Counted from the first letter of the stretch, positions 17,847 to 27,863 are shown. The stretch: DNA of 64,000 bases from JAFKFI01 sp963795435 (GCA_963795435.1 CAWCHV010000007.1:1240001-1304000); one strand, 5' to 3'. Notes: generated by a model from the letters alone, not told the origin. Made by a program: numbers and translations.

Positions 17847-19625
17847 TCAGACCAGCGCCGCGTCGGAGATCACGAAGCCCGGGTTGACCGCGCCGTTCCA
17901 CTCCTCGGCGCGCAGATAGCCGGCGAGATGCAGCGGCACGCGCCCGGCCAGCAGCGCGTCGGCGAGATCGCCCTCTCGGGCGCGGAACAGCATCGCCTTG
18001 AGGCGCATCCCGCCGCCCTCGCCCTCGATGAAGGCGCGGATCGCGGTCCCCTCGCGGCCGACACGATCGGCCCGCATCACCCGCGCGCGCTGAAGAACGA
18101 AAATCGGCTCCTCGTTGCCGTTTCCAAACGGCGCCAGCCGCGAGATCTGCTGGGCGAGTTCCGTCGTCACGCCCGGCACAGCGAGCGCGCCCTCCACCGT
18201 CAGGTCGGCGGCCGAGGGCAGCGCCGAGGCGGCCGCCAGCCGCTCGTTGAGCAGCGCGTGGAAATCCCCGAGGCGTCCTGCGCTCAAGGAAAACCCCGCC
18301 GCCATCGCGTGCCCGCCGCCGGTGGCGAGAATTCCCGCCTGCCGCGCCGCGATCACCGCCGCGCCGAGGTCGAGCCCCACCACCGAGCGGCCGGACCCGC
18401 GCGCCTGCCCGTCGGCCACCGCCGCGACGCAGGCCGGGCGGTTGAACCGCTCCTTGATTCGCCCCGCCACGATCCCGACCACGCCGGGATGCCATTGCGC
18501 GCCCGCGACCAGCAGCGCCGCGTGCCCGGCGGCGGCCTGCTCGGCGGCGGCGCGCAGCGCGTCCTCCAGTATTCCCGCCTCGACCTCCTGGCGCTGCCGG
18601 TTCACCGCATCCAGCGTCGCGGCCAGCGTCCGCGCCTCGACCGGGTCCTGGCAGAGCAGCAGGCGCAGGCCGAGATCGGCCTCGCTGATCCGGCCGGCGG
18701 CGTTGATCCGGGGGCCGAGCCCGAAGCCGCAGGTGAACGCGGTCGGCCGGTCCTTCGCCTGCGCGACGTCAAGTAGCGCCGCGACGCCCGGCCGGGCGCG
18801 CCGCGCCATCACCTTCAGCCCCTGGCAGACCAGCGCGCGGTTGAGGCCGACGAGCGGCATCACGTCGCACACCGTCGCCAGCGCCACGAGGTCGAGCAGA
18901 TCGAGCAGGTTTGGCTCGGACCGGGCCTGGAAGAAGCCGGCGCGACGCAGATGGCGCACCGTCGCCACGGCAGTGAGGAAGGCGACGGCGGCGGCGCAGA
19001 GCGAGGTCAGGCCCGAGCCGCAATCGAGCCGGTTCGGATTGACCGTCGCGACGATCGGCGGCGGCGGTCCCTCCGCTTTGTGGTGGTCTAGCACCACCAC
19101 GTCCGCCCGGCCGTGGATCGCGCGCAGCGCCTCGGCGGCCGCGGTGCCGCAATCGACGCACACCACCAGGCTGGCGCCGCGCAGCACGAGCGACTGCAGC
19201 GCCGGGCCGTTGGGGCCGTAGCCCTCGGCCATCCGATCGGGGACGTGGTACAGCACCGCGCAGCCGAGCTCGCGCAGCAGCGTCAGCATCACGGCGCCGC
19301 TGCACGCGCCGTCGACGTCGTAGTCGCCGAACACCGCCACCGTCTCGGCGTGGATCGCGGCGCGCGCGATTCGCTCGGCGGCCACGTCCATGTCCGCCAT
19401 CAGCGACGGATCGGGCAGCAGCGCGCGCAGGGTGGGTTCGAGGAAATGCGCCGCCTCCTCGATGCCGACGCCGCGCGCCGCCAGCAGCCGTCCGACGATT
19501 TCCGGTACCCCGTGGCGCTGGGCGATGCCGAGCCCGATGCGCGGCTCCGCGTCGCGCCAGATCCAGCGCCGCCCGCCGAGGCTGCGGCCGACCCCGAGCG
19601 CAGGCGCCGTGACCAGCGCGTTCAA
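17847..19625 (-). CDS. recJ: Single-stranded-DNA-specific exonuclease RecJ
   Basis: 592 residues, full length. Phosphoesterase motifs of the DHH superfamily are present: VFGDYDVDGACSGAVML, VCVDCGTAA, VVLDHHKAEG and the domain II motif ATGGGHAMAAGFSL. The C-terminal OB-like region follows. RecJ digests 5' ends of single-stranded DNA in recombination and mismatch repair. Its ATG overlaps the glpX stop by 4 bp, so the two are translationally coupled. Confidence 0.96.
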   Translation of the reverse strand: MNALVTAPALGVGRSLGGRRWIWRDAEPRIGLGIAQRHGVPEIVGRLLAARGVGIEEAAHFLEPTLRALLPDPSLMADMDVAAERIARAAIHAETVAVFGDYDVDGACSGAVMLTLLRELGCAVLYHVPDRMAEGYGPNGPALQSLVLRGASLVVCVDCGTAAAEALRAIHGRADVVVLDHHKAEGPPPPIVATVNPNRLDCGSGLTSLCAAAVAFLTAVATVRHLRRAGFFQARSEPNLLDLLDLVALATVCDVMPLVGLNRALVCQGLKVMARRARPGVAALLDVAQAKDRPTAFTCGFGLGPRINAAGRISEADLGLRLLLCQDPVEARTLAATLDAVNRQRQEVEAGILEDALRAAAEQAAAGHAALLVAGAQWHPGVVGIVAGRIKERFNRPACVAAVADGQARGSGRSVVGLDLGAAVIAARQAGILATGGGHAMAAGFSLSAGRLGDFHALLNERLAAASALPSAADLTVEGALAVPGVTTELAQQISRLAPFGNGNEEPIFVLQRARVMRADRVGREGTAIRAFIEGEGGGMRLKAMLFRAREGDLADALLAGRVPLHLAGYLRAEEWNGAVNPGFVISDAALV

Positions 19626-20620
19626 GACGAAGGCGACCAGGTCTTCCGATCGAAATTGTGGTGCGCCTCCACGTAACGCACCGTGCCGGACTTGCTGCGC
19701 ATCACCATCGAATGCGTGATCGCCCCGTGGCCGTGGCGGCGCACACCCTGCAGGATGGAGCCGCCGGTGACGCCGGTGGCGGCGAACATCACGTCGCCCT
19801 TGGCCATTTCCTCAACGTTGTATTTGCGCCGGGGATCGCTGATGCCCATGCCGCGCGCCCGCTCGATTTGCGCGTCATCCTCGTACATCAGGCGGCCTTG
19901 CATTTGGCCGCCGATGCAGCGCAGCGCCGCCGCGGCGAGCACGCCTTCCGGCGCGCCGCCTGAGCCCATGTAAATATCGACCCCGCTCTGCGGCATCGCC
20001 GTGGCGATCACACCGGCCACGTCGCCATCGCCGATCAGCATGATCCGCGACCCTGCCTCGCGGCATTTGGCGATGATCTCCTTGTGGCGGTCCCGCTCAA
20101 GTATGCAGACGACGAGATCGGCGATGCTGCACCGTTTCGCCTGCGCGAGGTTGCGCAGGTTGAGCCCCGGCGAGGCGTCGAGATCGACCACGCCGTCCGG
20201 CAGTCCGCCGCCAACGGCGATCTTGTCCATGTAGATGTCGGGCGCGTGCAGGAAGTGGCCGCGCTCGGCGAGTGCAACCGTTGCGAGCGCGTTGGGGCCG
20301 CCTTTCGCCGTGATCGTGGTGCCTTCCAGCGGATCGACGGCGATGTCCATCGCCGGGCCGCCCTGCCCAACCTTCTCGCCGATGAACAGCATCGGCGCCT
20401 CGTCCATCTCGCCCTCGCCGATCACCACCGTGCCCTCGATGGCGACCTGGTCGAAGGCGCGGCGCATCGCTTCCACGGCGGCGCCGTCCGCTTCGTTCTT
20501 CTGCCCGCGCCCGATCCAGCGGGACGCGGCCAGCGCGGCGGCCTCGGTGACGCGCACCAGCTCCAGTGCGAGATTGCGATCGGTGACCGCGCTCGGGTCC
20601 GGCGGCGCCGCGTTGTCCAT
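19622..20620 (-). CDS. glpX: Class II fructose-1,6-bisphosphatase
   Basis: 332 residues. Metal-binding motifs VVIGEGEMDEAPMLFIGE and DPLEGTTITAKG are characteristic of GlpX, which hydrolyses fructose-1,6-bisphosphate in gluconeogenesis or the Calvin cycle. GSGGAPEGVLAAAALRCIGG is also conserved. It lies 24 bp after hom and overlaps recJ, forming an alaC-hom-glpX-recJ run in one direction. Confidence 0.96.
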   Translation of the reverse strand: MDNAAPPDPSAVTDRNLALELVRVTEAAALAASRWIGRGQKNEADGAAVEAMRRAFDQVAIEGTVVIGEGEMDEAPMLFIGEKVGQGGPAMDIAVDPLEGTTITAKGGPNALATVALAERGHFLHAPDIYMDKIAVGGGLPDGVVDLDASPGLNLRNLAQAKRCSIADLVVCILERDRHKEIIAKCREAGSRIMLIGDGDVAGVIATAMPQSGVDIYMGSGGAPEGVLAAAALRCIGGQMQGRLMYEDDAQIERARGMGISDPRRKYNVEEMAKGDVMFAATGVTGGSILQGVRRHGHGAITHSMVMRSKSGTVRYVEAHHNFDRKTWSPSS

Positions 20621-20644
20621 CGTCTCGTCCTCCCCTGGAACCGT

Positions 20645-21937
20645 TCAGGCCGGCTCGATGCGGATCAGCGTGGGCGGTTCCAGCACGGCGTCGAGTGCCG
20701 CGATCCGCTCCAGCGCCGCGCGCATCGCGGCCTCGTTGGTTTCATGCGTCACCAGCACCACCGGCACCGACTCGCCCGGCGCACGGCCGCGCTGCAGCAT
20801 CGACTCGAGCGAGATGCCGCTGTCGCGCAGCACCGCCGTCACGTCGGCTATCACGCCGGGCCGGTCGACCACCATCAGCCGCAGGTAGTAGGCGCCGAAA
20901 TGCTCCGACATCGGCACCGACGGCGCATCGGACAGCGCGCCGGACGCGGCACCCCACACCGGGGTCACGCGGCCGCGCGCAACGTCGATGAGATCCGCGA
21001 CAATGGCGGAAGCGGTTGGCCCGGCACCCGCGCCGCGCCCCTCCAGCATCACGCGGCCGACGAAATCGCCCTCCGCCACAACCGCGTTGAACACACCGTC
21101 GACGCCCGCCAGCGGCGAGGCTTGCGGCACCATGCAGGGATGCACCCGCGCCTCGATGCCACCCTCCGTCTGGCGCGCGATGCCGAGCAGCTTGATGCGG
21201 TAGCCGAACTCGCCGGCGAAGCCGATGTCCAGCGCGGAGACCGCCCGGATGCCCTCGACATGCACCGCCCCGAACGCCACCGGCCGGCCGAACGCGAGGG
21301 CGGCGAGGATCGCCAGCTTGTGCGCGGCGTCGATGCCGTCCACGTCGAACGACGGGTCGGCCTCGGCGTAGCCGAGCCGCTGCGCGTCGGCCAGCACCTC
21401 GGCGAACTCCCGCCCCCGCTCGCGCATCACGGTGAGGATGTAGTTGCAGGTGCCGTTGAGGATGCCGGCGACACGGGAAATCCGGTTGGCCGCAAGCCCC
21501 TCGCGCAGCGCCTTGATGACAGGAATGCCCCCGGCGACCGCCGCCTCGAAGGCGAGCGGCACGCCGGCGTGCTCGGCGAGCGCCGCGAGCTCGGCCCCGT
21601 GCACCGCCATCAGCGCCTTGTTGGCGGTGACGACCGGCTTGCGCTGCTCCAGCGCGGCGCGCACCAGCTCCCGCGCCGGCCCCTCCGAGCCGCCGATCAC
21701 CTCGACCACCACATCCACCGCCGGATCTGCCGCGAGTGCAACGGGATCGTCGTACCAGCGCAGCCCACCAAGCGGCACGCCGCGATCACGCGAGCGGTCG
21801 CGGGCAGAGACGGCCGTGACCGCGATCGGCCGTCCGGCGCGCGCCGCCACCAGTTCCGCGTTGTCGCGCAACACGTGCAGCACGCCCGCGCCGACCGTAC
21901 CGAGGCCGGCGACGGCCACCGAGAGCGGCCGGGTCAT
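20645..21937 (-). CDS. hom: Homoserine dehydrogenase
   Basis: 430 residues. The NAD(P)-binding GLGTVGAGVLHVL is near the N-terminus. The catalytic region has VVTANKALMA, GGIPVIKALREGLAANRI, GILNGTCNYIL and GYAEADPSFDVDGIDAAHKL. A C-terminal ACT domain (about 345-430, LRLMVVDRPGVIADV) suggests allosteric control, typically by threonine. It reduces aspartate semialdehyde to homoserine for Thr/Met synthesis. It overlaps the aminotransferase upstream by 4 bp. Confidence 0.97.
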   Translation of the reverse strand: MTRPLSVAVAGLGTVGAGVLHVLRDNAELVAARAGRPIAVTAVSARDRSRDRGVPLGGLRWYDDPVALAADPAVDVVVEVIGGSEGPARELVRAALEQRKPVVTANKALMAVHGAELAALAEHAGVPLAFEAAVAGGIPVIKALREGLAANRISRVAGILNGTCNYILTVMRERGREFAEVLADAQRLGYAEADPSFDVDGIDAAHKLAILAALAFGRPVAFGAVHVEGIRAVSALDIGFAGEFGYRIKLLGIARQTEGGIEARVHPCMVPQASPLAGVDGVFNAVVAEGDFVGRVMLEGRGAGAGPTASAIVADLIDVARGRVTPVWGAASGALSDAPSVPMSEHFGAYYLRLMVVDRPGVIADVTAVLRDSGISLESMLQRGRAPGESVPVVLVTHETNEAAMRAALERIAALDAVLEPPTLIRIEPA

Positions 21938-23154
21938 GCCGAGACGGCGCTGAGCACGGGCTCGGCCGGCGCGCCGTTATCCGTCTGCAGGAAGGCGCGG
22001 ATGCTGCGCACCGCCTGACGCAGCCGGTGGGTATTCTCGACCAGCGCGATCCGCACATGCTGGTCGCCGTGCTCGCCGAAGCCGATGCCCGGCGCTACCG
22101 CCACCTTGGCCCGCGCCAGCAGCAGCTTGCTGAACTCCACGCTGCCCATGTCGGAAAATCGCGGCGGGATCGGCGCCCAGGCGAACATCGAGGCCTCCGG
22201 GCACGGCACGTCCCAGCCGGCGGATCGCAGCCCGCGGATCAGCACGTCCCGGCGCTCGCGGTAGAGGTCGCGCATCTGCTGGACGCAATCCTGCGGCCCG
22301 TTCAGCGCGGCGACGGCGGCGACCTGGATCGGCGTGAAGGCGCCGTAGTCGAGATACGACTTCATCCGGGTCAGCGCGGTGATGAGCCGCGGATTGCCCG
22401 CCGCGAATCCCATGCGCCAGCCCGGCATCGAGTACGTCTTGGATAGGCTGGTGAACTCGACCGCGATGTCCTTCGCTCCCGGCACCTGCAAGATCGACGG
22501 CGGCGGCTTGTCGCCGAAATAGATTTCCGCGTAGGCGAGGTCCGACATCACCCAGATGTCGTGCCGCCGAGCGAATGCGACGATCTCGCGATAGAACTCG
22601 ATGCCCGCGAGATAGGCCGTCGGATTCGATGGGAAATTGACGATCAGCGCGGTCGGCTTCGGCACCGAGTGGCGCACCGCGCGGTCGAGCGCGCTCAGCA
22701 TGTCGTCGTCCGGTGTCGCGGGCACGCTGCGCACCGAGGCGCCGGCGATGATGAAGCCGAACTGGTGGATCGGATAGGACGGGTTCGGCACCAGGATCGT
22801 GTCGCCCGGGCTGGTGATGGCGGCGGCGAGGTTGGCCAGCCCCTCCTTGGAGCCGAGTGTGGCGATCACCTCCGTCTCGGGGTCGAGCTTCACGTCGAAG
22901 CGGCGCGCGTAATAGCCGGCGAGCGCGCGGCGCAGGCCCGGGATGCCCTTGCTCACCGAATAGCGGTGGGTGCGCGGGTCCTGCACCGCCTCCACCAGCT
23001 TGGCGACGATGTGCGGCGGCGTCGGACTGTCGGGGTTGCCCATGCCGAGGTCGATGACATCCTCCCCCGCTCCCCGCGCGCGCGCCTTGGCCGAGTTCAC
23101 CTCGGCGAACACGTAGGGGGGCAGGCGGCGGATGCGGTGGAATTCGTCGGACAT
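21934..23154 (-). CDS. alaC: Aminotransferase, AlaC/LL-diaminopimelate aminotransferase family
   Basis: 406 residues. It begins EFHRIRRLPPYVFAEVN, then IDLGMGNPDSPTPPHIV, TLGSKEGLANLAAAI, VNFPSNPTAYLA (PLP-contact Asn), SDLAYAEIYFG and the Schiff-base lysine in FTSLSKTYSMPGWRMGF. This matches AlaC (YfdZ), a glutamate-pyruvate transaminase, more closely than classical aspartate aminotransferases. Coupling to hom by a 4-bp overlap is common in Rhodospirillales and suggests a link to aspartate-family amino-acid supply. Confidence 0.9.
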   Translation of the reverse strand: MSDEFHRIRRLPPYVFAEVNSAKARARGAGEDVIDLGMGNPDSPTPPHIVAKLVEAVQDPRTHRYSVSKGIPGLRRALAGYYARRFDVKLDPETEVIATLGSKEGLANLAAAITSPGDTILVPNPSYPIHQFGFIIAGASVRSVPATPDDDMLSALDRAVRHSVPKPTALIVNFPSNPTAYLAGIEFYREIVAFARRHDIWVMSDLAYAEIYFGDKPPPSILQVPGAKDIAVEFTSLSKTYSMPGWRMGFAAGNPRLITALTRMKSYLDYGAFTPIQVAAVAALNGPQDCVQQMRDLYRERRDVLIRGLRSAGWDVPCPEASMFAWAPIPPRFSDMGSVEFSKLLLARAKVAVAPGIGFGEHGDQHVRIALVENTHRLRQAVRSIRAFLQTDNGAPAEPVLSAVSA

Positions 23155-23178
23155 CGGGGGGCTTTCGCGAAAGGGGAA

Positions 23179-24144
23179 CTATTCTATCAGACGCGCGGCG
23201 CCGCCGCGACCGGCGGCCTGCGCGTCGACGCGCAGGGAACCGGCGGGCACGCCGTCCGTCGCCAGCGCCGCCGCCATCGCCTGCGCCCGGCTCAGCGCCA
23301 GGGTGAGCGCACCCGATTGCGCCTGCGGATCGGCCGAGGCCGCCTCGCCGAAGCCCGTCACCAGGATCGTGGCGTTCTTCCTTGCGCCGGCAAGCGCCTT
23401 CAGCGCGGCGGCGGAGTTGGCCGGCAGCACCGCCGATCCCGGCTCGAAGCCGACCGGCACCGGCTGGCCGACCTCCTTGGGCGCCGCCGCCACGACGGCG
23501 GGCTTCGGCGGCGCGGGCGGCGGGGGGCTCGGGGCGGCGACCGCAGAGGTCGGCGCGCCCGGCAGGGCGGGGGGCATGGGCGGCGTAGTGGGGAGGGCCG
23601 GCGGCGCCGTGGCGTCCTGCGGGCTGGTCGAGCCCGGCACATCCGAGCCCGGCGGCGGGGCGAGGGGCGCCGTCGCCACCGGTCCGACCGCCGCATTGCT
23701 CGGCGGGACAGCCTTGGCGGGCGGCGGCGCGGGCGGAGCGGTCGCAGCGTCCAGCGACGCGCTGGCCGTGTCGGTCGAGGCGGCGGGCGCGGGAGGCGGG
23801 GCGGAGCCACGGCCGAACAAGGCGGGCGAGGCGGTGGGCGAGGACGGATCGGGCAGCGGCGCGGCGGCGGCGGCGTGCTGAGCGTTGGCGCGGTCGGCCA
23901 CCAGAGCGTCGGCGATCTGCTGGTGCAGCTTCATGTCCGGGGAGGCCGGCTTGGCGGGGACGGTGGCGAGATTCGGGTAGGGCTGGTCAGCTCCCGGCGG
24001 CGGCGGGCGCTGCTCGGCGATGGCGCCGCCTTCGAGACCGTGCCACCAATCCACCGGATTGATCGAGCTCGGCAGGGACGAGCATCCCGAGAGCAGCGCG
24101 AGAACCGCCAATCCCGTTGAAAACCGGCAACCGGCACCCTTCAT
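23179..24144 (-). CDS. OmpA-like lipoprotein with a proline/alanine-rich linker
   Basis: 321 residues from the ATG at 24144. A lipoprotein signal LAVLALLSGCSS puts a lipidated Cys at about residue 21. Residues roughly 80-220 are a low-complexity Pro/Ala linker. The C-terminal 100 residues (VPVGFEPGSAVLP, then ILVTGFGEAASADPQAQSGA and LALSRAQAMAAAL) follow the OmpA/MotB peptidoglycan-binding fold. It probably links the outer membrane to peptidoglycan. It is divergent from phaC with 151 bp between. Confidence 0.75.
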   Translation of the reverse strand: MKGAGCRFSTGLAVLALLSGCSSLPSSINPVDWWHGLEGGAIAEQRPPPPGADQPYPNLATVPAKPASPDMKLHQQIADALVADRANAQHAAAAAPLPDPSSPTASPALFGRGSAPPPAPAASTDTASASLDAATAPPAPPPAKAVPPSNAAVGPVATAPLAPPPGSDVPGSTSPQDATAPPALPTTPPMPPALPGAPTSAVAAPSPPPPAPPKPAVVAAAPKEVGQPVPVGFEPGSAVLPANSAAALKALAGARKNATILVTGFGEAASADPQAQSGALTLALSRAQAMAAALATDGVPAGSLRVDAQAAGRGGAARLIE

Positions 24145-24295
24145 CTTACGTGTGGAGACGATCTGCCCCTCGCGTCGCGCTTCCAGGTGATGCGCCCCGA
24201 GAGGTTGCGCCCCGCTCCCGCTTATCATACGTCGAAACGCTCCCACGCTGCTGCGCCGGTTTAGCGGCTGCCGGCGCGAACGGAAAGGATGCCCG

Positions 24296-26095
24296 ATGGC
24301 CGAGCCGCAAAAACCCGAGCCGCCCGCCTTCAAGCTGCCCGACCCGGCGGTCATCACCCGCTCGATGGCGGACGTCGCCGAGCGCTCGCAGCGCATCGTC
24401 GGCGAGTGGCTGAAGCGGCAGGCGCAGCAGAAGAAAAGCCCCGACCCGCTCAACATCGGCAGCGCTTTCCTCGAGATGACGGCCCGGCTGATGGCCAATC
24501 CCGCCACACTGATGCAGGCGCAAATCGGCTTCTGGCAGGACTACCTGACCCTCTGGCAGAACACCGCGCGGCGCATGATGGGGATTGACACCGCGCCGGT
24601 GATCGACGCGCCGGCCGGCGACCGCCGCTTCAAGGACGACGCCTGGCGCGAGAACGAGGTGTTCGACTTCATAAAGCAGTCCTATCTCCTCTCCGCCCGC
24701 TACGTGCAGGACGTGGTGAAGCACGTCGACGGGCTCGACCCGAAGACCGCGCAGAAGGTCGATTTCTACGCGCGCCAGTTCGTCGACGCGATGAGCCCGA
24801 GCAACTTCCTGTTCACCAACCCCGAGGTGCTGCGCAAGACCGCCGAGAGCGGCGGCGAGAACCTGCTCAAGGGGCTCAACAACCTCCTCACCGATCTGGA
24901 GCGCGGCAAGGGCCAGCTGCGCATCAAGATGACCGACATGGAGGCGTTCAAGTTCGGCGAGAACATCGCGGTCACGCCGGGCAAGGTGGTCTATCAGAAC
25001 GACCTCATGCAGCTCATCCAGTATGCACCGAGCACGGACAAAGTGCTGAAGCGGCCGCTGCTGATCGGGCCGCCCTGGATCAACAAGTTCTACATCCTCG
25101 ACCTTCGGCCGCGGAACAGCTTCGTCAGATGGGCGGTCTCGCAGGGCCACACCGTGTTCGTCATCAGCTGGGTCAACCCCGACGAGCACCTCGCCGAGAA
25201 AAGCTTCGAGGACTACATGACCGAGGGCTATCTCGCCGCCCTCGACGCGATCGAGCAGGCGACCGGCGAGCGCGAGGTCAACGCGATCGGCTACTGCCTC
25301 GGGGGCACGCTGCTCGCCAGCACGCTCGCCTGGATGGCGGCCAGGGGCGACGACCGCATCAAGTCGGCGACGTTCTTCGTCACCATGATGGATTTCCGTG
25401 AGGCGGGCGAACTCGGTGTGTTCATCGACGAGGAGCAGCTGAAGTCGCTCGAGGACAAGATGAACCAGCGCGGCTATCTCGAGGGCAGCGAGATGGCGAC
25501 GACGTTCAACATGCTGCGCGCCAACGATCTGATCTGGTCGTTCGTGGTGAACAACTACCTGCTCGGCAACGAGCCCTTCCCATTCGACCTGCTGTACTGG
25601 AACAGCAATTCGACGCGGATGCCGGCACGGATGCACAGCTTCTATCTGCGCAAGATGTATCAGGAGAATTTGCTGGCGAAGCCCGGCGGCATCACACTCA
25701 ACGGCGAGGCGATCGACCTCGGCCGCGTCAAGACGCCGTCCTATTTCCTGTCCACCCGCGAGGACCACATCGCGCCGTGGAAGTCGACCTATCGCGGCAC
25801 CCAGCTGCTCGGCGGAGAGAAGCGCTTCGTGCTGGCCGCCTCCGGCCACATCGCCGGCGTGGTCAACCCGCCGGACACCGGCAAGTACAACCACTGGATC
25901 AACACCGACCTGCCGCCCGACCCGGAGAGCTGGTTCCAGGGTGCGACCGAGATGGCCGGCTCCTGGTGGCCGGACTGGCAGCGCTGGATCACATCGCTTG
26001 ACAAGACCCAGGTGAAGGCCCGCGAGCCCGGCGACGGCAAGCTCAAGCCCATCGAGGACGCGCCGGGCAGCTACGTGACCGTGCGGCTGAGCTGA
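24296..26095 (+). CDS. phaC: Class I poly(3-hydroxyalkanoate) synthase
   Basis: 599 residues, the usual class I length. The N-terminal domain includes NPATLMQAQIGFWQDYLTLW. The lipase-like box is AIGYCLGGTLLA with the catalytic Cys at about residue 334. The conserved W in PPWINKFYILDLRPRNSFV and the catalytic His in ASGHIAGVVNPP follow. It polymerises hydroxyacyl-CoA into storage granules. A GGAAAGGA Shine-Dalgarno precedes the ATG. No phasin or phaAB genes lie next to it here. Confidence 0.97.
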   Translation: MAEPQKPEPPAFKLPDPAVITRSMADVAERSQRIVGEWLKRQAQQKKSPDPLNIGSAFLEMTARLMANPATLMQAQIGFWQDYLTLWQNTARRMMGIDTAPVIDAPAGDRRFKDDAWRENEVFDFIKQSYLLSARYVQDVVKHVDGLDPKTAQKVDFYARQFVDAMSPSNFLFTNPEVLRKTAESGGENLLKGLNNLLTDLERGKGQLRIKMTDMEAFKFGENIAVTPGKVVYQNDLMQLIQYAPSTDKVLKRPLLIGPPWINKFYILDLRPRNSFVRWAVSQGHTVFVISWVNPDEHLAEKSFEDYMTEGYLAALDAIEQATGEREVNAIGYCLGGTLLASTLAWMAARGDDRIKSATFFVTMMDFREAGELGVFIDEEQLKSLEDKMNQRGYLEGSEMATTFNMLRANDLIWSFVVNNYLLGNEPFPFDLLYWNSNSTRMPARMHSFYLRKMYQENLLAKPGGITLNGEAIDLGRVKTPSYFLSTREDHIAPWKSTYRGTQLLGGEKRFVLAASGHIAGVVNPPDTGKYNHWINTDLPPDPESWFQGATEMAGSWWPDWQRWITSLDKTQVKAREPGDGKLKPIEDAPGSYVTVRLS

Positions 26096-26168
26096 AGTCC
26101 GCGGGCTTCATCGTTTCCTAAGATTTTCGGGCCAGCCTGGGCGCCGTGACAGGTGCCAGGAGGGCCCG

Positions 26169-26906
26169 ATGCACGATACCGCCATCGAGTTCGGCCGCGC
26201 GTTCTTCGCGACGTATCTTCCGGCGGGAAAGCCCACGGTCCTGGATGTCGGCGCGCAGGACATCAACGGATCGCTGCGCGGTTGCGCGCCGGGCGAGGCG
26301 GTCTATGTCGGGGTCGACATGGTGGCCGGGAAAGGCGTGGACATCGTGCTCGACGATCCGCACGCCCTACCGTTTCCCGACGGGCAGTTCGACGCGGTGG
26401 TGTCGACATCCTGCTTCGAGCACGATCCGATGTTCTGGGTGACGTTCCTCGAGATCGTCCGCGTGACCAAGGACGGCGGCCACGTCTACATCAACGTCCC
26501 GTCGAACGGCTGGTATCATCAGCATCCCGTGGACAACTGGCGCTTCTACCCCGAAGCCGGCGTGAGCCTGCGCGATTGGGCCCGCCGGCAGGGTCACGAT
26601 GTCGAGCTCCTGGAGTCGTTCACCGGGCGTCGGCGCCGTGACGTTTGGAACGACTTCATCATGGTATTCCGCCGAGGCGAACATCCGGCGCCAAATGTCT
26701 ACATGGCGGATCTGTTTGCCGACGCCATGAACGTCCGCCGCGGCAATCCATCCGGCCCGGTGAGCAACTATCGCAAGGGAACCGAGGACCAGGAAATCAT
26801 CCAATCGCTGACGCAGGCCATTCGATCGCGCGACGTTCGCATTGCGGAAATGCAAAGCATGATCGACATCTATGAAGAAACCTTGGAGACGCGGCCAGCC
26901 GTTTGA
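26169..26906 (+). CDS. SAM-dependent methyltransferase (type 11)
   Basis: 245 residues. Motif I is TVLDVGAQDINGSLRG, then YVGVDMVAGKGVDIV (acidic ribose contact), LPFPDGQFDAVVSTSCFEHD and KDGGHVYINVPSNG. The last 50 residues, with repeated Gln/Glu/Arg (EIIQSLTQAIRSRDVRIAEM), form a probable short coiled coil. Many such proteins act on sugars or glycan-linked substrates. The next gene belongs to a glycosyltransferase-like family and starts less than 90 bp later. Confidence 0.82.
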   Translation: MHDTAIEFGRAFFATYLPAGKPTVLDVGAQDINGSLRGCAPGEAVYVGVDMVAGKGVDIVLDDPHALPFPDGQFDAVVSTSCFEHDPMFWVTFLEIVRVTKDGGHVYINVPSNGWYHQHPVDNWRFYPEAGVSLRDWARRQGHDVELLESFTGRRRRDVWNDFIMVFRRGEHPAPNVYMADLFADAMNVRRGNPSGPVSNYRKGTEDQEIIQSLTQAIRSRDVRIAEMQSMIDIYEETLETRPAV

Positions 26907-26992
26907 GGCCAGCAGTCACAAGCGCTGACCTACACGTACGCACGTCATGGCCGGCCCACTGGTCGGGCCAAAGGCCCGCAAGGCAACCTTCC

Positions 26993-27853
26993 ATGTTCAT
27001 ACCAAACACCACCCTCTGCTTGATCGACACACGCTACCACCGCCTCTCCGAGGAGGCGGCACGGCGCTGCGATGAAAATTGCGAATTCGAGCAGAAGCTG
27101 TATTTCTCGGACCGGCCCTGGAGCCTGGATGGTTTCGGGTTCCATCGGATCGCTCCGTTCGAATCCATCCACGACTATAACCGCATGATGGTCAAGGAAC
27201 TGGCGGATCACGTCGAGACCGATCACGTCCTCATCGCCCAGTACGACGGATTTGTATCCGACCCGGAATGCTGGTCGCACGAATTCCTCGATTACGACTA
27301 TATCGGAGCGCCTTGGCCGCAGTTCGCCACACACAACGTTGGCAATGGCGGCTTCTCGCTGCGATCCCGCCGCCTGTTGACGGCCCTGCGGAACATGGAC
27401 GTGGAGCTCGATGGCCAAGCGGAGGACATCGCCATCTGCCAGGTGTGGCGCGGCCGTCTGGAGCAGCGCCACGGGATTCGCTTCGCCACGACCGATGTGG
27501 CTCGACGTTTTTCCTACGAATCCGGGCCGTCCACAGGGCCGACCTTCGGGTTCCACGGCCTGTACCATCTCGGCCGCCACTATAAAGGGCGCGAGGCCCG
27601 CTGGCTCGCGGAACAGCTCAGGCCGGAACATCTCGGGGGATGGCGGATCATCCTTCTGTTGGCGCAGTACCTGCGCGGCGGCGAGACCGAGGAGGCCCGC
27701 GCGATTTTCCGAAGGGTCTGCGCGCATCAGACGCTCGATGAAATCTATCAGGCTGCGGATCACCTCGGGCTGGGCGATGGCCTCATCGGCGATCTGTTTA
27801 ATCTGATCGAGGAGAGCACTGAACTGGTCAGCGGCGCCTCGGGGACGCAGTAG
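26993..27853 (+). CDS. DUF5672 protein (glycosyltransferase-like)
   Basis: 286 residues from the ATG at 26993. The segments VLIAQYDGFVSDPECWSHEF, YDYIGAPWPQF and NVGNGGFSLRSRRLL are typical of DUF5672, a family that resembles nucleotide-sugar glycosyltransferases. The final 70 residues look helical. A TTG at 26903 would overlap the methyltransferase stop, but the extension is not family-like. With the methyltransferase it may modify a surface glycan. The two genes downstream run convergently. Confidence 0.75.
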   Translation: MFIPNTTLCLIDTRYHRLSEEAARRCDENCEFEQKLYFSDRPWSLDGFGFHRIAPFESIHDYNRMMVKELADHVETDHVLIAQYDGFVSDPECWSHEFLDYDYIGAPWPQFATHNVGNGGFSLRSRRLLTALRNMDVELDGQAEDIAICQVWRGRLEQRHGIRFATTDVARRFSYESGPSTGPTFGFHGLYHLGRHYKGREARWLAEQLRPEHLGGWRIILLLAQYLRGGETEEARAIFRRVCAHQTLDEIYQAADHLGLGDGLIGDLFNLIEESTELVSGASGTQ

Positions 27854-27863
27854 GCGCGCGTCG

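Noticed and set aside
20084..22018. 644-codon open frame on the plus strand
   Set aside because: Opposite hom and glpX, which have full-length conserved proteins; His/Arg-rich translation is typical of a shadow frame.
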